Counted from the stretch's first letter, positions 35,940-44,752 are shown. The stretch is DNA of 46,506 nucleotides from Leptospirales bacterium (GCA_013297885.1 JAAFIR010000005.1:1-46506); one strand, 5' to 3'. Translations and numbers: made by a program. Notes: generated by a model from the letters alone, not told the origin.

Positions 35940-36958
35940 TAAAACCTCCAAGTAAATTCTAGTTCGTACCTAGAACTAAAATTTATATCTTTGTAAATAG
36001 AATTTTGAAAATTTGATTTTTCTGGATAATAATTAAATCTAAGACTTTTAAAAAAGTAATTATCCAAAGTTGTAAAATTTAATTCAGTTTGAACAAAAAT
36101 CCAATTTGCAAGAAAAAAAAAGTAACTATTTAAAGTTCTTATTTTCATTTCTTTTTCAATTTTATTTTCATCATCTAAAGCTTTTGCGTAAATTCCAATA
36201 GCGATTTCTTTTGAAACTGGTGGAAAAAATACTGATTGGTTGTTCGATAAATACAAACCAAAAATGCTAAAGTCTAACTCATCTTTAATTCCTCTTTTGG
36301 AATCTCTATTAGAGTTTGGAACTACATATACCAAATTATATAGTGTCAAATTATTTAAACATAAAAAAATAATTCCTTTCGTTACTTGATTTTCTTTAAG
36401 ATGACCAACACCTGGATAAACCATCGACCCGATAAGTGATTCTTTCTGGGTTTTAGTGAGTTCTGGTTTTGAAATTATAATTTTATTAGATAAAAATCTT
36501 CTTAATGAATCTCCGATGGAATCTTCCAATTGATTTAATTCAGAAATATTTTTAGTTTCAGAAAATTCTACTTTTCCATCATCAACTTTTCTGATGCTTA
36601 GTGAAACAATATAATTTGATTCTAAATGAATAATGCTTCCAGTCAAAATTAAATTTGCTGAAAGTAGTTTTCCCGTTTTTACAGCACACTCAGTATCAGT
36701 GCAACCTTGTTCCACTAAAGCTTGCTCTTTTAAAATCAAATCAACTGTTTCTCTTTCAATTACAGCATACTTTTTTGATTTTAGAAGTTCAGAAATTACT
36801 TTATTAGAAGCAATATCACCCGTTCCAACAGGAACTCCATTTGATTCTGTAAAATTCATTACAGCTATTCTTTCTTTTGCAAACAAGTTAAATTGCACAA
36901 ACAGAAAAATAAGCAAAGGCAAAAATAGTTTTTCTTTTAATTTAAAAAATGGTATCAT
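35939..36958 (-). CDS. CsgG/TolB-like protein with membrane C-terminus (paralogue 1)
   Basis: A 339-residue protein. Signal or membrane segment about 8-27, then a CsgG/TolB-like domain (ERIAVMNFTESN, YAVIERETVDLILKEQAL, EQGCTDTECA, LILTGSIIH) and a membrane segment about 165-215 (GSMVYPGVGHLKENQVTKG). The last residues are FTWRF. ATG 36958 is preferred to the TTG before it. It has the same Cys-x4-Cys as its paralogue. It is the first gene of the operon with the TlpA-like protein. CsgG-type domains often act in outer-membrane secretion or stress sensing; the role here is unknown. Confidence 0.8.
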   Translation of the reverse strand: MIPFFKLKEKLFLPLLIFLFVQFNLFAKERIAVMNFTESNGVPVGTGDIASNKVISELLKSKKYAVIERETVDLILKEQALVEQGCTDTECAVKTGKLLSANLILTGSIIHLESNYIVSLSIRKVDDGKVEFSETKNISELNQLEDSIGDSLRRFLSNKIIISKPELTKTQKESLIGSMVYPGVGHLKENQVTKGIIFLCLNNLTLYNLVYVVPNSNRDSKRGIKDELDFSIFGLYLSNNQSVFFPPVSKEIAIGIYAKALDDENKIEKEMKIRTLNSYFFFLANWIFVQTELNFTTLDNYFFKSLRFNYYPEKSNFQNSIYKDINFSSRYELEFTWRF

Positions 36959-37145
36959 CAATTGTTCTCTTTATATTTATTATAAAATAGTTTAATTAAA
37001 AACTAAATTTACAAATCTATAATTAAGAATTATTATAGATGTCTCCAATATAAAATAATCAGAATTTAATTACAAGATTTTTTTATTCACATTTTTAAGA
37101 GTCTTTTTAAGGATTTTATTTTGATCCAAAAATTAGAAAGAAAAC

Positions 37146-37240
37146 AAGCTCTCAGCTCTCGTAAATTTTTTAAGACTAAAGATGATTTCAAACCATTTTA
37201 AAGGTTTGAAATCGCTTAAAAAATTTACGCCGCTTCGATC
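37146..37240 (+). repeat. Structured intergenic element, short copy F
   Basis: GCTCTCAGCTCTC (37148-37160) is followed by two nested perfect stems: outer 37160-37174 with 37215-37229 (15 bp) and inner 37184-37194 with 37203-37213 (11 bp, loop of 8). CGCTTCGATC closes it. Differences from copy D in both stems are compensated on the other arm. It lies 11 bases after the end of the META gene. Confidence 0.8.
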
Positions 37241-37251
37241 TGCTTTTTTGA

Positions 37252-37629
37252 CTAATTAAATTTAGCCAAAACTTTTTTGTTTTTATCAAATAGATTTAGT
37301 GTATTTGTTTCTATTGAATAGGTTTTTACTTTTTCCATTACTAAAGCAAGTTTTTGTTCTAGGTCCATATTTTCACAAGCCATCATCGTAGAGTGAATCA
37401 TTCCGATTTGTAATTCTTTTTCTTTTAAAGTGAAATCAGAGCCCATTGAATTACAACCAGCAAAAATAGAAATTGTTTTAGATTTTTTGTTTAACTCGAT
37501 ATAGTTTTTTTCTGAGCGAGTGATTTTCTTTTTATTTAATTCAACTAAAATCCATTTTTTATCTAAAATAGAATTTTCATTTGGAAATAAATTAAATAGT
37601 GAGAAATAAATAAAAATTAGTTTGAACAT
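37252..37629 (-). CDS. META domain (HslJ-like) exported protein
   Basis: A 125-residue protein with a signal peptide (about 1-17). Residues about 20-122 match the META domain: LDKKWILVELN, FAGCNSMGSDFTL, and the MIHSTMMACENMDLEQKL motif with its Met-Ala-Cys, then a closing strand pair. In E. coli HslJ this fold is linked to novobiocin resistance and heat shock; the molecular function is not settled. The two cysteines (GCN and MAC) may pair. It is a single gene, diverging from the oxidoreductase at 37741. Confidence 0.85.
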   Translation of the reverse strand: MFKLIFIYFSLFNLFPNENSILDKKWILVELNKKKITRSEKNYIELNKKSKTISIFAGCNSMGSDFTLKEKELQIGMIHSTMMACENMDLEQKLALVMEKVKTYSIETNTLNLFDKNKKVLAKFN

Positions 37630-37740
37630 ATTTGTAATTTCGGAATATATAAATTTTTCTAAACTAGAATTTTAATTTTTCCAAAATTGATTTACTCAAT
37701 TAATGATAAGAAATATTTAAAATTATACAAAGGAAATAAA

Positions 37741-38676
37741 ATGAAAGCAGTAATATTTGATAAAAAACAAAATCCAAAATTAGTTTTTACTAATGTTGAA
37801 ATTCCAATTCCAAAAGATAATGAAGTCTTAATTCAAGTGAGAGCTTCATCTATTAATGCTGCTGATATGAGATTAATACAACTAGGAATAACTCCTAAAA
37901 GAAAAATTTTTGGAGCAGATGTTGTAGGAACTATAATACAAATTGGAAAAAATATAAAAGAATTTCAGGTTGGGGACGATGTAGTAGGGGATTTGTCTAA
38001 TGATGGATTTGGAGCATTTGCAGAATTTACCGTTGCCAAAGAATCTGTTTTAATTCATAAACCTAAATCGATTACGTTTATTGATGCTGCTTCCATTCCA
38101 CTTGCAGCAATTACTTCTCTTCAGGGACTTAGAAATTGTGGCAATATAGAGTTAAACGATAATGTTCTACTTGTTGGAGCAAGTGGTGGAGTGGGGTGTT
38201 TTACAATCCAATTAGCAAAATATTTTGGGGCAAAAGTTACTGCTGTTTGTAGCACAAAAAAAACAGCACAGGCAAAAATTTTGGGTGCTGATACTTTGAT
38301 TGATTATACTAAAGAGAATTTTCTAAAACAAGATTTTAAGTATGATAAAATTTTTGCTATAAATGGGAATTACCCACTTTTGGAATATAAAAAAATTTTA
38401 AAAGATAATGGAAAATTTATTTTAATAGGTGGAGATTTATCTCAGTTTTTTAAATTTATTTTGGTTTCAAAATTTTTGTCTATTGGTTCAAAAAAATTTG
38501 AACTTTTATTTGCAAAATCAAACAGGGAAGATTTAAAATTTATTTTTAATTTAGTAAAACAAAAAAAAATAAAATCAATAATTGAAAAAATTTATCCATT
38601 AGAAAAAACTAATGAAGCTTTTGAATATATCAAAAATTCTCATGCTTCAGGGAAGGTAGTAATTCAGGTGAAGTGA
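37741..38676 (+). CDS. Zinc-free quinone oxidoreductase / MDR family dehydrogenase
   Basis: A 311-residue cytoplasmic NADPH-dependent oxidoreductase of the medium-chain family. AAAGGA before ATG 37741 sets the start; a frame open from 37687 has no such signal. The N-terminal GroES-like part has VRASSINAADMRL and the Rossmann motif is LLVGASGGVGCFTIQLAKYFGAKV (about 143-165), with the usual GxGxxG in the AxGGVG form of quinone reductases. The structural and catalytic zinc cysteines are absent. Likely substrates are quinones or alpha,beta-unsaturated carbonyls. It stands alone; element G follows 21 bases after the stop. Confidence 0.88.
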   Translation: MKAVIFDKKQNPKLVFTNVEIPIPKDNEVLIQVRASSINAADMRLIQLGITPKRKIFGADVVGTIIQIGKNIKEFQVGDDVVGDLSNDGFGAFAEFTVAKESVLIHKPKSITFIDAASIPLAAITSLQGLRNCGNIELNDNVLLVGASGGVGCFTIQLAKYFGAKVTAVCSTKKTAQAKILGADTLIDYTKENFLKQDFKYDKIFAINGNYPLLEYKKILKDNGKFILIGGDLSQFFKFILVSKFLSIGSKKFELLFAKSNREDLKFIFNLVKQKKIKSIIEKIYPLEKTNEAFEYIKNSHASGKVVIQVK

Positions 38677-38697
38677 GTTTTAATTAGAAAAATTATT

Positions 38698-38849
38698 CAA
38701 TACTAGCAAAAGGGATTGAAACGTTTCTGAATAGGTGGACTTTAGTCCGCCTATTCAGAAGTAGTTGAAAGCCCGTTTTTTTTGTGGGAAATTTTGCTCT
38801 CAATTGATTTTTAAAGTATTTGAATTTAAACCCACAAAAAAATTTGCCC
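38698..38849 (-). repeat. Structured intergenic element, copy G
   Basis: It contains TACTAGCAAAAGGGATTGAAACG split over 38701-38723, a 17-bp hairpin (38725-38741 with 38744-38760, one G.T pair), GTAGTTGAAAGCCCG, a second stem (38777-38788 with 38831-38842) with a 42-base loop and TTTGCCC. The outer ten pairs of the first hairpin are the same as in copy H, while the inner part is different but still pairs. Confidence 0.8.
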
Positions 38850-38937
38850 TAAATATTATACCCAAATTGAATATTCTTTTTTGATTTACAAGCTAAGTTT
38901 CTGAAAAATTATGACATAAACGTGTGAGAAGTATTCG

Positions 38938-39453
38938 ATGACAGCTTCAACTGAATTAAATTATAACAAAGATAATGATTTTTATTATCTACTTGCAACG
39001 ATGGATGATGAAGCCGTTAAAACAACCTTGCTTCATTTTAATCTCACAGAAATCATCAATATGAGTAATCAAATAAAAAAAATCAATTTTGATGAACTTG
39101 AAAGAGAAGAAATTGTTGAGTTTTTATTAAACACTTTTCATGCTAAAGCAGCGATTGAACCTTCAGTAATTTTAAAAGCAGGACAAAGATTCCAAATCAC
39201 AGATTCTATTGTGAACACTGAAAAGAAAAATTTTGTAAATACTCTTCTTAAAAATCTCAAAATGAGAACTCCCAATTTTTACAAAAGTAATATTCGCAAT
39301 TTAAAAAAGAAAAAAGAATTAAATGGCGAAGATAAAAGAAAACTTGATCTCAATGAAAACGCTAATAAATTGATCAAAGAAAATAGAAAAGAAATTATTG
39401 TTTTAATGAAAGCTCTTTATACATTTAAAAGATTTTCAAGTTTGAGCTTTTAA
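38938..39453 (+). CDS. Conserved-looking hypothetical protein
   Basis: A 171-residue, highly charged, all-helical cytoplasmic protein with no signal peptide or membrane segment. A Leu/Ile heptad-like pattern runs through about 20-65 (LLHFNLTEIINMSNQIKKI) and a Lys-rich stretch at about 115-150 could bind nucleic acid. I do not recognise it. GAGAAG lies about 9 bases before the ATG. Its end overlaps the convergent DUF2779 gene by 18 bases. Confidence 0.7.
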   Translation: MTASTELNYNKDNDFYYLLATMDDEAVKTTLLHFNLTEIINMSNQIKKINFDELEREEIVEFLLNTFHAKAAIEPSVILKAGQRFQITDSIVNTEKKNFVNTLLKNLKMRTPNFYKSNIRNLKKKKELNGEDKRKLDLNENANKLIKENRKEIIVLMKALYTFKRFSSLSF

Positions 39454-40926
39454 TCTCAAAGTTTTTAAAATTTCATACATACCATAAGTATCTAAATGAC
39501 AATAATCAATTAAATCTTTTTTGATTTTTTCTTTTTCATTTTTATCAGTAATCTTCCCCGTTTTAATTTTTAAAAATTCTAAGTTAGCTAAATTTCCATC
39601 ATTAATAGGAAGTTCTTTATGGCTAAAATTTGTTAATACTGGTAAAATTGTTTTTAGAGAAGCTGAACCTTTTTGGTCTTTATTATAATAAGCAAAGTTT
39701 TTAAATGGAATTGATAAATCTAAAAAATCATTTTCAATTTTTTCATAAAAATTTTTAAATGTGGGAAAATTTTCTGCTGATTCCCTAATACATCTTTTTT
39801 CAAAAGTATCATTAAAACAAAGAATTGTTCCTGGTTGATTGATTTGATTTTCTAAAGTTTCCAAAACTTTTTGTCTTGGATCAGATTGTTCATCATCAAA
39901 AAAATAATATGTTTCTATTTCAGAATCTATATTTCTTTCAATAAGTAATGAATATAAAAATGGAACATGTTGAAAAGGTTTTGTATTTTGATAAATTGGT
40001 GTTGAAGGATTAATTGTTTCAAAATCTAAATAATAAATTGGAAATTTAATTCGATTTAAAAAATCATTTAATTTGAATAAATTTATATGCTCAGTTTCGG
40101 TTTTTAAACAATGTAATTGAATTTTTTGGTTTTCATTAAGTTCTGAATTCTCTGGGATGTCTTTTAAATAATAAATTTTGTTTTTATAAAAATCGTGACA
40201 GAGTTCTTTACCTTCCCTTAGATCAAAAATATCCATATCTGAAGGATGAGAATAACAATTTAGTTTACAGACTTTTGGATTTTTACAAGAAAATTCTTCA
40301 TTAAGAAATGGTTTTTCTGAATTTTGTAACAACATTAGTCTATTCAAATTTTCAGTTAAAGATTTTGAAGCTTTTTCTACTTTTGAACTCAGATTTGTAT
40401 ATTTTAAAAAATCATGTGGAAAAATTTCTGTTCTTAAAGTATAATTTTCGTTTGGTTGTATTAAAAATAAATTTCTAACTTTAAAACCAAATAATTCAAA
40501 TACATATTTTAAAAAAAACATTCCTGATATATAATCTTTTTTTACAGCAACTGAATGTTTGATTTCATAAATATCAAAAGAATCAGAATTTTTTTTTAAT
40601 AAATCAATTTTAATAAAAAATTCATTTATCAAAAAACAAGAATTTAATATTGTATCATTTGATTCAGTAGATTTTAAACTAAGCTCAGAGTTTTTTTTTA
40701 TTGAACCATATGTTGGAATTTCTATGGCTTCTGGATATGCTTTTTTTAAAACTTGATAAAATATATCAGATTGAATATTGTTTCTAATATAATTATTTTC
40801 ATTTTTAACATTTTTTTTAATTTCTTTTTCAAGAGAAAAAAAATTCCAAAATTCAATATCGCAGTTTAATCCATTTAGGAATTTTTTTTTTGTGATAAGA
40901 TTTTGAAATTCTTGTTTTTCTTCCAT
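39436..40926 (-). CDS. DUF2779 protein, RNase H-like/DEDD exonuclease fold
   Basis: A 496-residue protein from ATG 40926 (GGTGG just upstream). The C-terminal half (about 300-490) matches DUF2779: YYLDFETINPSTPIYQ, PFQHVPFLYS, ILCFNDTFEKRCI, FLDLSIPFKNFAYYNKDQKGSASLK, DYCHLDTYGMYEIL. The acidic residues Asp and Glu of LDFET and Asp of YCHLDT suit a DEDD-type 3'-5' exonuclease. The N-terminal half (about 1-280) holds a Cas4/RecB-like region with EIKHSVAVKK and four late cysteines. Its start overlaps the end of the ABC-2 permease gene, so they are coupled. A role in DNA or RNA processing or in defence is possible but not shown. Confidence 0.8.
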   Translation of the reverse strand: MEEKQEFQNLITKKKFLNGLNCDIEFWNFFSLEKEIKKNVKNENNYIRNNIQSDIFYQVLKKAYPEAIEIPTYGSIKKNSELSLKSTESNDTILNSCFLINEFFIKIDLLKKNSDSFDIYEIKHSVAVKKDYISGMFFLKYVFELFGFKVRNLFLIQPNENYTLRTEIFPHDFLKYTNLSSKVEKASKSLTENLNRLMLLQNSEKPFLNEEFSCKNPKVCKLNCYSHPSDMDIFDLREGKELCHDFYKNKIYYLKDIPENSELNENQKIQLHCLKTETEHINLFKLNDFLNRIKFPIYYLDFETINPSTPIYQNTKPFQHVPFLYSLLIERNIDSEIETYYFFDDEQSDPRQKVLETLENQINQPGTILCFNDTFEKRCIRESAENFPTFKNFYEKIENDFLDLSIPFKNFAYYNKDQKGSASLKTILPVLTNFSHKELPINDGNLANLEFLKIKTGKITDKNEKEKIKKDLIDYCHLDTYGMYEILKTLRLKAQT

Positions 40927-40927
40927 T

Positions 40928-41740
40928 TTAACCACCAGCTGATTCATAAGCTTTCATTCCTTTTTTCCATAAAAAAAATGCAAATGAAAGTAATAAAACA
41001 CCAATTGGAAAAGTGCCATAAACTAAAATTGGATGAAATAATGTATCACCAGTTTTATTTAAAAAAAGATGAGCGGGATAAAAATTTACAAATGCAAGTG
41101 GAATTATAAATGTTAATAAAATTTTCATAGCAGTTGAATAAATATTGATAGGATAAAGTAAAAATTCCCTAGATGAAAATACAAATAAATGAACCATCGA
41201 GTTTGTGTTTACAGCGTAAAATGCTATTGCTGCGATGATGATTCTTACTGAGCTCAAAATAAATGAAGCTCCAAAAACTACAATTATGAAATGAAAAATT
41301 TTATTCATATCCCAAACTATATTTGTGTAAGTGTTTGCAATTAAAAAAGTTATAAAACCTAAAATGATGTGTGCAATCCCTGTTATTTCAAATCCACCAA
41401 ATACTACATGAGCAAGTGGAGGTATTGGTCTTACTAAATATCTATCAAAATTTCCAGACCGAACTTGTTCACTGAACTCCAAAATTCCAGAAAAAATAAA
41501 TGTTACAATTCCAGAAGATAAAATTAGCAAACTATACAAAAAAGCCATTTCACCCATACTCCAACCACCTATTTTTTTAAAACGAGTTATAACTACAGAA
41601 ATGGTTAAAATTTGAGCAGTATAATATGAAATTAAAGTAAATAAAAAAATTATAAAACTAGCTCGATATTCAATTCTTGATTTGATTGAAGCAGTTGCAA
41701 TTCTCAAATAAATATATAGTTTATCTTTTAGAGTGTACAT
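40928..41740 (-). CDS. ABC-2 family transporter permease (COG3694-like)
   Basis: A 270-residue inner-membrane protein with about six transmembrane segments and the FDRYLVRPIPPLAHVV loop (about 98-113) typical of ABC-2 permeases of the COG3694/DUF990 type. These normally act with a second permease (COG4587) and an ATPase, and neither is next to it: upstream is 167 bases of spacer and a toxin-antitoxin pair, downstream the DUF2779 gene. It may pair with subunits elsewhere or be a remnant. No signal for the start except the ATG at 41740. Confidence 0.8.
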   Translation of the reverse strand: MYTLKDKLYIYLRIATASIKSRIEYRASFIIFLFTLISYYTAQILTISVVITRFKKIGGWSMGEMAFLYSLLILSSGIVTFIFSGILEFSEQVRSGNFDRYLVRPIPPLAHVVFGGFEITGIAHIILGFITFLIANTYTNIVWDMNKIFHFIIVVFGASFILSSVRIIIAAIAFYAVNTNSMVHLFVFSSREFLLYPINIYSTAMKILLTFIIPLAFVNFYPAHLFLNKTGDTLFHPILVYGTFPIGVLLLSFAFFLWKKGMKAYESAGG

Positions 41741-41851
41741 AAATCCAAATATAAGTTGAATTAAAGAATTGCAAATTTAAAATTTTATTTCTATTTTTTT
41801 GATTTAGAGATTTCAAAAATTAAAAAATTCTTAGCTTTAAAAAAAATTTTA

Positions 41852-41881
41852 TTGACAAAGACTTATTATAAGTCATACTAT
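41852..41881 (+). promoter_or_regulatory. Promoter and palindromic operator of the toxin-antitoxin pair
   Basis: TTGACA (41852-41857) and TACTAT (41876-41881) are 18 bases apart. Between them lies the palindrome GACTTATTATAAGTC (41860-41874), a likely binding site for the Phd-type antitoxin, which would block transcription. AGGAG precedes the antitoxin ATG. Confidence 0.6.
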
Positions 41882-41907
41882 CTAGACTGACTAGTTAGGA
41901 GAAAAAT

Positions 41908-42159
41908 ATGAATTTAACATCAAATTGGCAATTACAAGATGCAAAAAGTAAATTTAGCGAATTAGTTGAATCTGCTATTTCTAAAGGACCTCAATTTGTA
42001 ACAAAACGTGGTGTTACAACAGTTGTAGTCATTTCAATTGATGAATTTAATAAATTAAAAAAACCAAAAAATGATTTAATCTCTTTTTTTAACAAAGCAC
42101 CAAAGATAGATTTAGAAATTGATCGTAAAAAAGATTTTGACAGAAATATTTCTTTATGA
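41908..42159 (+). CDS. Phd/YefM-type antitoxin
   Basis: An 83-residue protein. Residues about 1-50 match the Phd/YefM N-terminal DNA-binding fold (WQLQDAKSKFSELVESAISKGPQFVTKRGVTTVVVISIDEFNKL), and the C-terminal 30 residues should be disordered until bound to the toxin. It would neutralise the PIN toxin and repress its own promoter through the palindrome at 41860. AGGAGAAAAAT precedes the ATG. Its stop overlaps the toxin ATG by four bases. Confidence 0.9.
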   Translation: MNLTSNWQLQDAKSKFSELVESAISKGPQFVTKRGVTTVVVISIDEFNKLKKPKNDLISFFNKAPKIDLEIDRKKDFDRNISL

Positions 42160-42572
42160 AATATTTATTAGATACTTGTTTTATTTCAGAGCTAATTAAA
42201 AAAAATCCAAATAAAGGAGTAACTAGTTGGCTTTTAGATAAAGAAGAAGATTTATTATTTATATCTGTAATCACTTTTGGGGAAATCAAAAAAGGCATTT
42301 CCAAATTACCAAACTCAAAAAAAAAAGATGAACTTGCTCGTTGGTTTTTACAATTACAAAAAAGATTTGAAGATAGAATAATCACTATTGATTCAGAAAT
42401 TTCACTCAAATGGGGTGTGATTCAAGGAGAATTGGAACAATCAGGAAAACCAATTCCTTCAATTGATGCTCTCATTGCAGCAACTGGGCTTGTTTACAAC
42501 TTAATCATCATTACTCATAATGGAAAAGATATAAAAAGAAGCAAAGTTGAAATAGAAGATCCTTGGGAATAG
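42156..42572 (+). CDS. PIN-domain toxin (VapC/FitB-like)
   Basis: A 138-residue PIN ribonuclease. The acidic residues are Asp6 (LLDTCFISEL), Glu43 (TFGEIKKGI) and Asp104 (PSIDALIAATG), and THNGKDI near 120-126 is the last motif, with Asp125 the possible fourth acid. It probably cleaves RNA such as tRNA when free of antitoxin. It is coupled to the antitoxin by an ATGA overlap and ends tail to tail with the NfeD gene two bases later. Confidence 0.9.
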   Translation: MKYLLDTCFISELIKKNPNKGVTSWLLDKEEDLLFISVITFGEIKKGISKLPNSKKKDELARWFLQLQKRFEDRIITIDSEISLKWGVIQGELEQSGKPIPSIDALIAATGLVYNLIIITHNGKDIKRSKVEIEDPWE

Positions 42573-42574
42573 AA

Positions 42575-43111
42575 TCATTCTTCTTCTTCAAATTTCCTTT
42601 TGCTTGCTAAAAAATTTTCTACTTCTTCTGAACTTGCTTTTGTCACAGAAAAAGAAATATTATCTCGATGTAATATTTTTGCATATTCTCCAACTAAAAT
42701 TTCTTCATTGGAACTGGCATCCCATTCAGTGCCTTGGAATTGAATTCTTCCGTGTTTTTTATTTGGTTTAATATCTTTAATAACAAGAGTAATTTTGTTT
42801 TCATAAATTTTATAATTGGAAGGATCTTTGGTTGCCTGAGCTGGAAATAAACGATGTAAAAATTTTGCACCAAGTAAGATTCCACCTACTGAAATTACTA
42901 GCCAAATTAAAATTTGAGCTATAAAAGGAATTGGAAAAATAGATAAAATTATTCCAACTGAAATTGCCCCAATTCCAAAAAATACTACAAATACTCCAGG
43001 AATTAAAAGCTCAATTAAACTTAAAAAAATACCAATACCAAGCCAGATATAATTTCCATATTGGTTAAAAACTTCACATGAAACAGCAGGGTTAAAAAAA
43101 CATTCCATCAT
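42575..43111 (-). CDS. NfeD-like membrane protein
   Basis: A 178-residue protein with four likely membrane segments in the first 100 residues (WLGIGIFLSLIELLIPGVFVVFFGIGAISVG is the NfeD signature region) and a small beta-barrel domain (about 110-165, GRIQFQGTEWDA). This is the short NfeD type, which usually works with a stomatin/SPFH protein; none lies beside it. It follows the glycosyltransferase by one base and is the last gene of that operon. Confidence 0.85.
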   Translation of the reverse strand: MMECFFNPAVSCEVFNQYGNYIWLGIGIFLSLIELLIPGVFVVFFGIGAISVGIILSIFPIPFIAQILIWLVISVGGILLGAKFLHRLFPAQATKDPSNYKIYENKITLVIKDIKPNKKHGRIQFQGTEWDASSNEEILVGEYAKILHRDNISFSVTKASSEEVENFLASKRKFEEEE

Positions 43112-43112
43112 A

Positions 43113-44165
43113 TTACCAAAGAGTGTTCACGTTTAAGATAACTCTAATCCTTTTAATCACATCAGATGGATCTATCATTTCCATACAAGCAAAATCTTTT
43201 CGATAACAAGTTGTGTTTCCATAAATGCTACAAGGACGACATGGAAGATCCACTTGTAATACACCAGTATCATCTTGTGCAAATGGACTAAAACCTGAAT
43301 AAGGATGAGTTGTGCCATAAAGAGCAATGACTGGTTTTTTTAATAATGCCATCAAATGAATATTGGATGAATCCATTCCGATCATCATATCCAATTTTTC
43401 CATTACTCCAAGTTCTCCACGAATGCCAAGTTTGTCACCTGATACAATAAAACAGTTTTCTACACCGTTCTTAATTAGTTCTAAACTTTGGGCTTCTTCT
43501 TTCGAACCAAATAAGAAAATTTTAGCATTAAATTCTTCTTTAATTGTATTTACTAATTTTATAGATTTATATAAGGGCCATTCTTTAAGTTTATGTCCAG
43601 CAAATGGAGCAAATCCTACCCAAAGAGTATCTTTTTTTCCAACACCAATTGATTTAAAATATTCATTTGCAAAAATTTTGGAATCAGTATCAATATTTAT
43701 CCACGGACCTTTTCTTGTTTCAGCAGGGAAGCCAGCTTTTTCAAAAACTTTTAAATATCTTTCTACTATGTGAGGAAGTTTAATAAGTAATTTATTTTTT
43801 TTTCTAATTTGAGCTTCTTTTTCTTTTCTACCTTTATTAATTTTAAACACCGGTGTTTTTTTAAATTTGTAGATAATAGTGAACAAGAAACTTCTTAGAC
43901 TAGAATGAAGATCTATTACTTTTTGAAATGGACCAAGCTTTTCGACTTCTTTAAACAGTCTCCATACTCCTAAAAGTCCACGGTATTTTTTTAAATTGAA
44001 CCCAATGACATGAACATTTGGAATATTATAAAAAAATGGAGTATAATTTCCTCGGGTCAAAAGTGTAATTTGTATATTAGGATACTTTGCAACAATAGCT
44101 ATTAAAGCAGGGACTAAAAGTGCTACATCACCCATTGCAGAAAATCGAATTACTAATAAGTTCAT
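43113..44165 (-). CDS. Glycosyltransferase family 9 (heptosyltransferase-like)
   Basis: A 350-residue cytoplasmic transferase of GT-B fold. The N-terminal LVIRFSAMGDVALLVPAL is typical of family 9, which adds heptose to lipopolysaccharide core. The C-terminal half has WVGFAPFAGHKLKEWP and MIGMDSSNIHLMALLKKPVIALYGTTHP (acceptor and ADP-heptose binding region). A late cluster of cysteines (CRPCSIYGNTTCYRKDFAC) matches the family. It acts in envelope glycan synthesis and starts inside the stop of the DUF4254 gene (ATGA). Confidence 0.9.
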   Translation of the reverse strand: MNLLVIRFSAMGDVALLVPALIAIVAKYPNIQITLLTRGNYTPFFYNIPNVHVIGFNLKKYRGLLGVWRLFKEVEKLGPFQKVIDLHSSLRSFLFTIIYKFKKTPVFKINKGRKEKEAQIRKKNKLLIKLPHIVERYLKVFEKAGFPAETRKGPWINIDTDSKIFANEYFKSIGVGKKDTLWVGFAPFAGHKLKEWPLYKSIKLVNTIKEEFNAKIFLFGSKEEAQSLELIKNGVENCFIVSGDKLGIRGELGVMEKLDMMIGMDSSNIHLMALLKKPVIALYGTTHPYSGFSPFAQDDTGVLQVDLPCRPCSIYGNTTCYRKDFACMEMIDPSDVIKRIRVILNVNTLW

Positions 44166-44752
44166 GATTTATTTTTATATAAAGATGGATTTAGGTTTTG
44201 GTCGTTGTACATTTTCATTTGACGATATACTTTCATATATTTTTTTCCTTCTCCAAGCTCTAAGAGTAAATCATCTAAACAAATTGACAAATCATTTTTT
44301 TGTTCAAATAAAATTTCTAGCTTTTTTCTACAAGTTTCAACATGAACTTCAGTTGTATCTGTTCTATGAACTTGTTCATCCATATGAAAAATTTTTAATT
44401 CCAAAATACTCATTCTATCAATTAACCATGCAGGAGTTTCAGAATTCATTTTTGAATTTTCGACTTTTTTTACATTTATAAATTGGTTATAAAAATAATC
44501 ATCCAGTTTTTCAACTAAGTCTGTTCTTTTTTGGTTTAAAGAATCTATTTCGCGTTTAAATTTTACGAGTTCAACTGCTGGTAAATCTGGTCTTCTGATT
44601 TCGTCTTCCACATGCCATTGAATAGTATCTATTTGATTTTTGGAATAAAGAATATCTTCCATTGAATCTTTATCATACTTTGATTCAATTTTTTCATGCC
44701 ATTCTTTTACTGATTTTTCAAAAATGGATAATATATAATTTGCTTTGAGCAT
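44162..44752 (-). CDS. DUF4254 protein
   Basis: A 196-residue, helical cytoplasmic protein matching DUF4254: NQIDTIQWHVEDEIRRPDL with the conserved His-x-x-Glu-Asp, then VKFKREIDSLNQKRTDLVEKLDDY. I know the family from genomes that place it beside LPS glycosyltransferases, as here, but its function is unknown. The start is ATG 44752, with AAAGG nearby; it begins within the stop codon of the signal-peptidase-like gene. Its own stop overlaps the glycosyltransferase start. Confidence 0.85.
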   Translation of the reverse strand: MLKANYILSIFEKSVKEWHEKIESKYDKDSMEDILYSKNQIDTIQWHVEDEIRRPDLPAVELVKFKREIDSLNQKRTDLVEKLDDYFYNQFINVKKVENSKMNSETPAWLIDRMSILELKIFHMDEQVHRTDTTEVHVETCRKKLEILFEQKNDLSICLDDLLLELGEGKKYMKVYRQMKMYNDQNLNPSLYKNKS

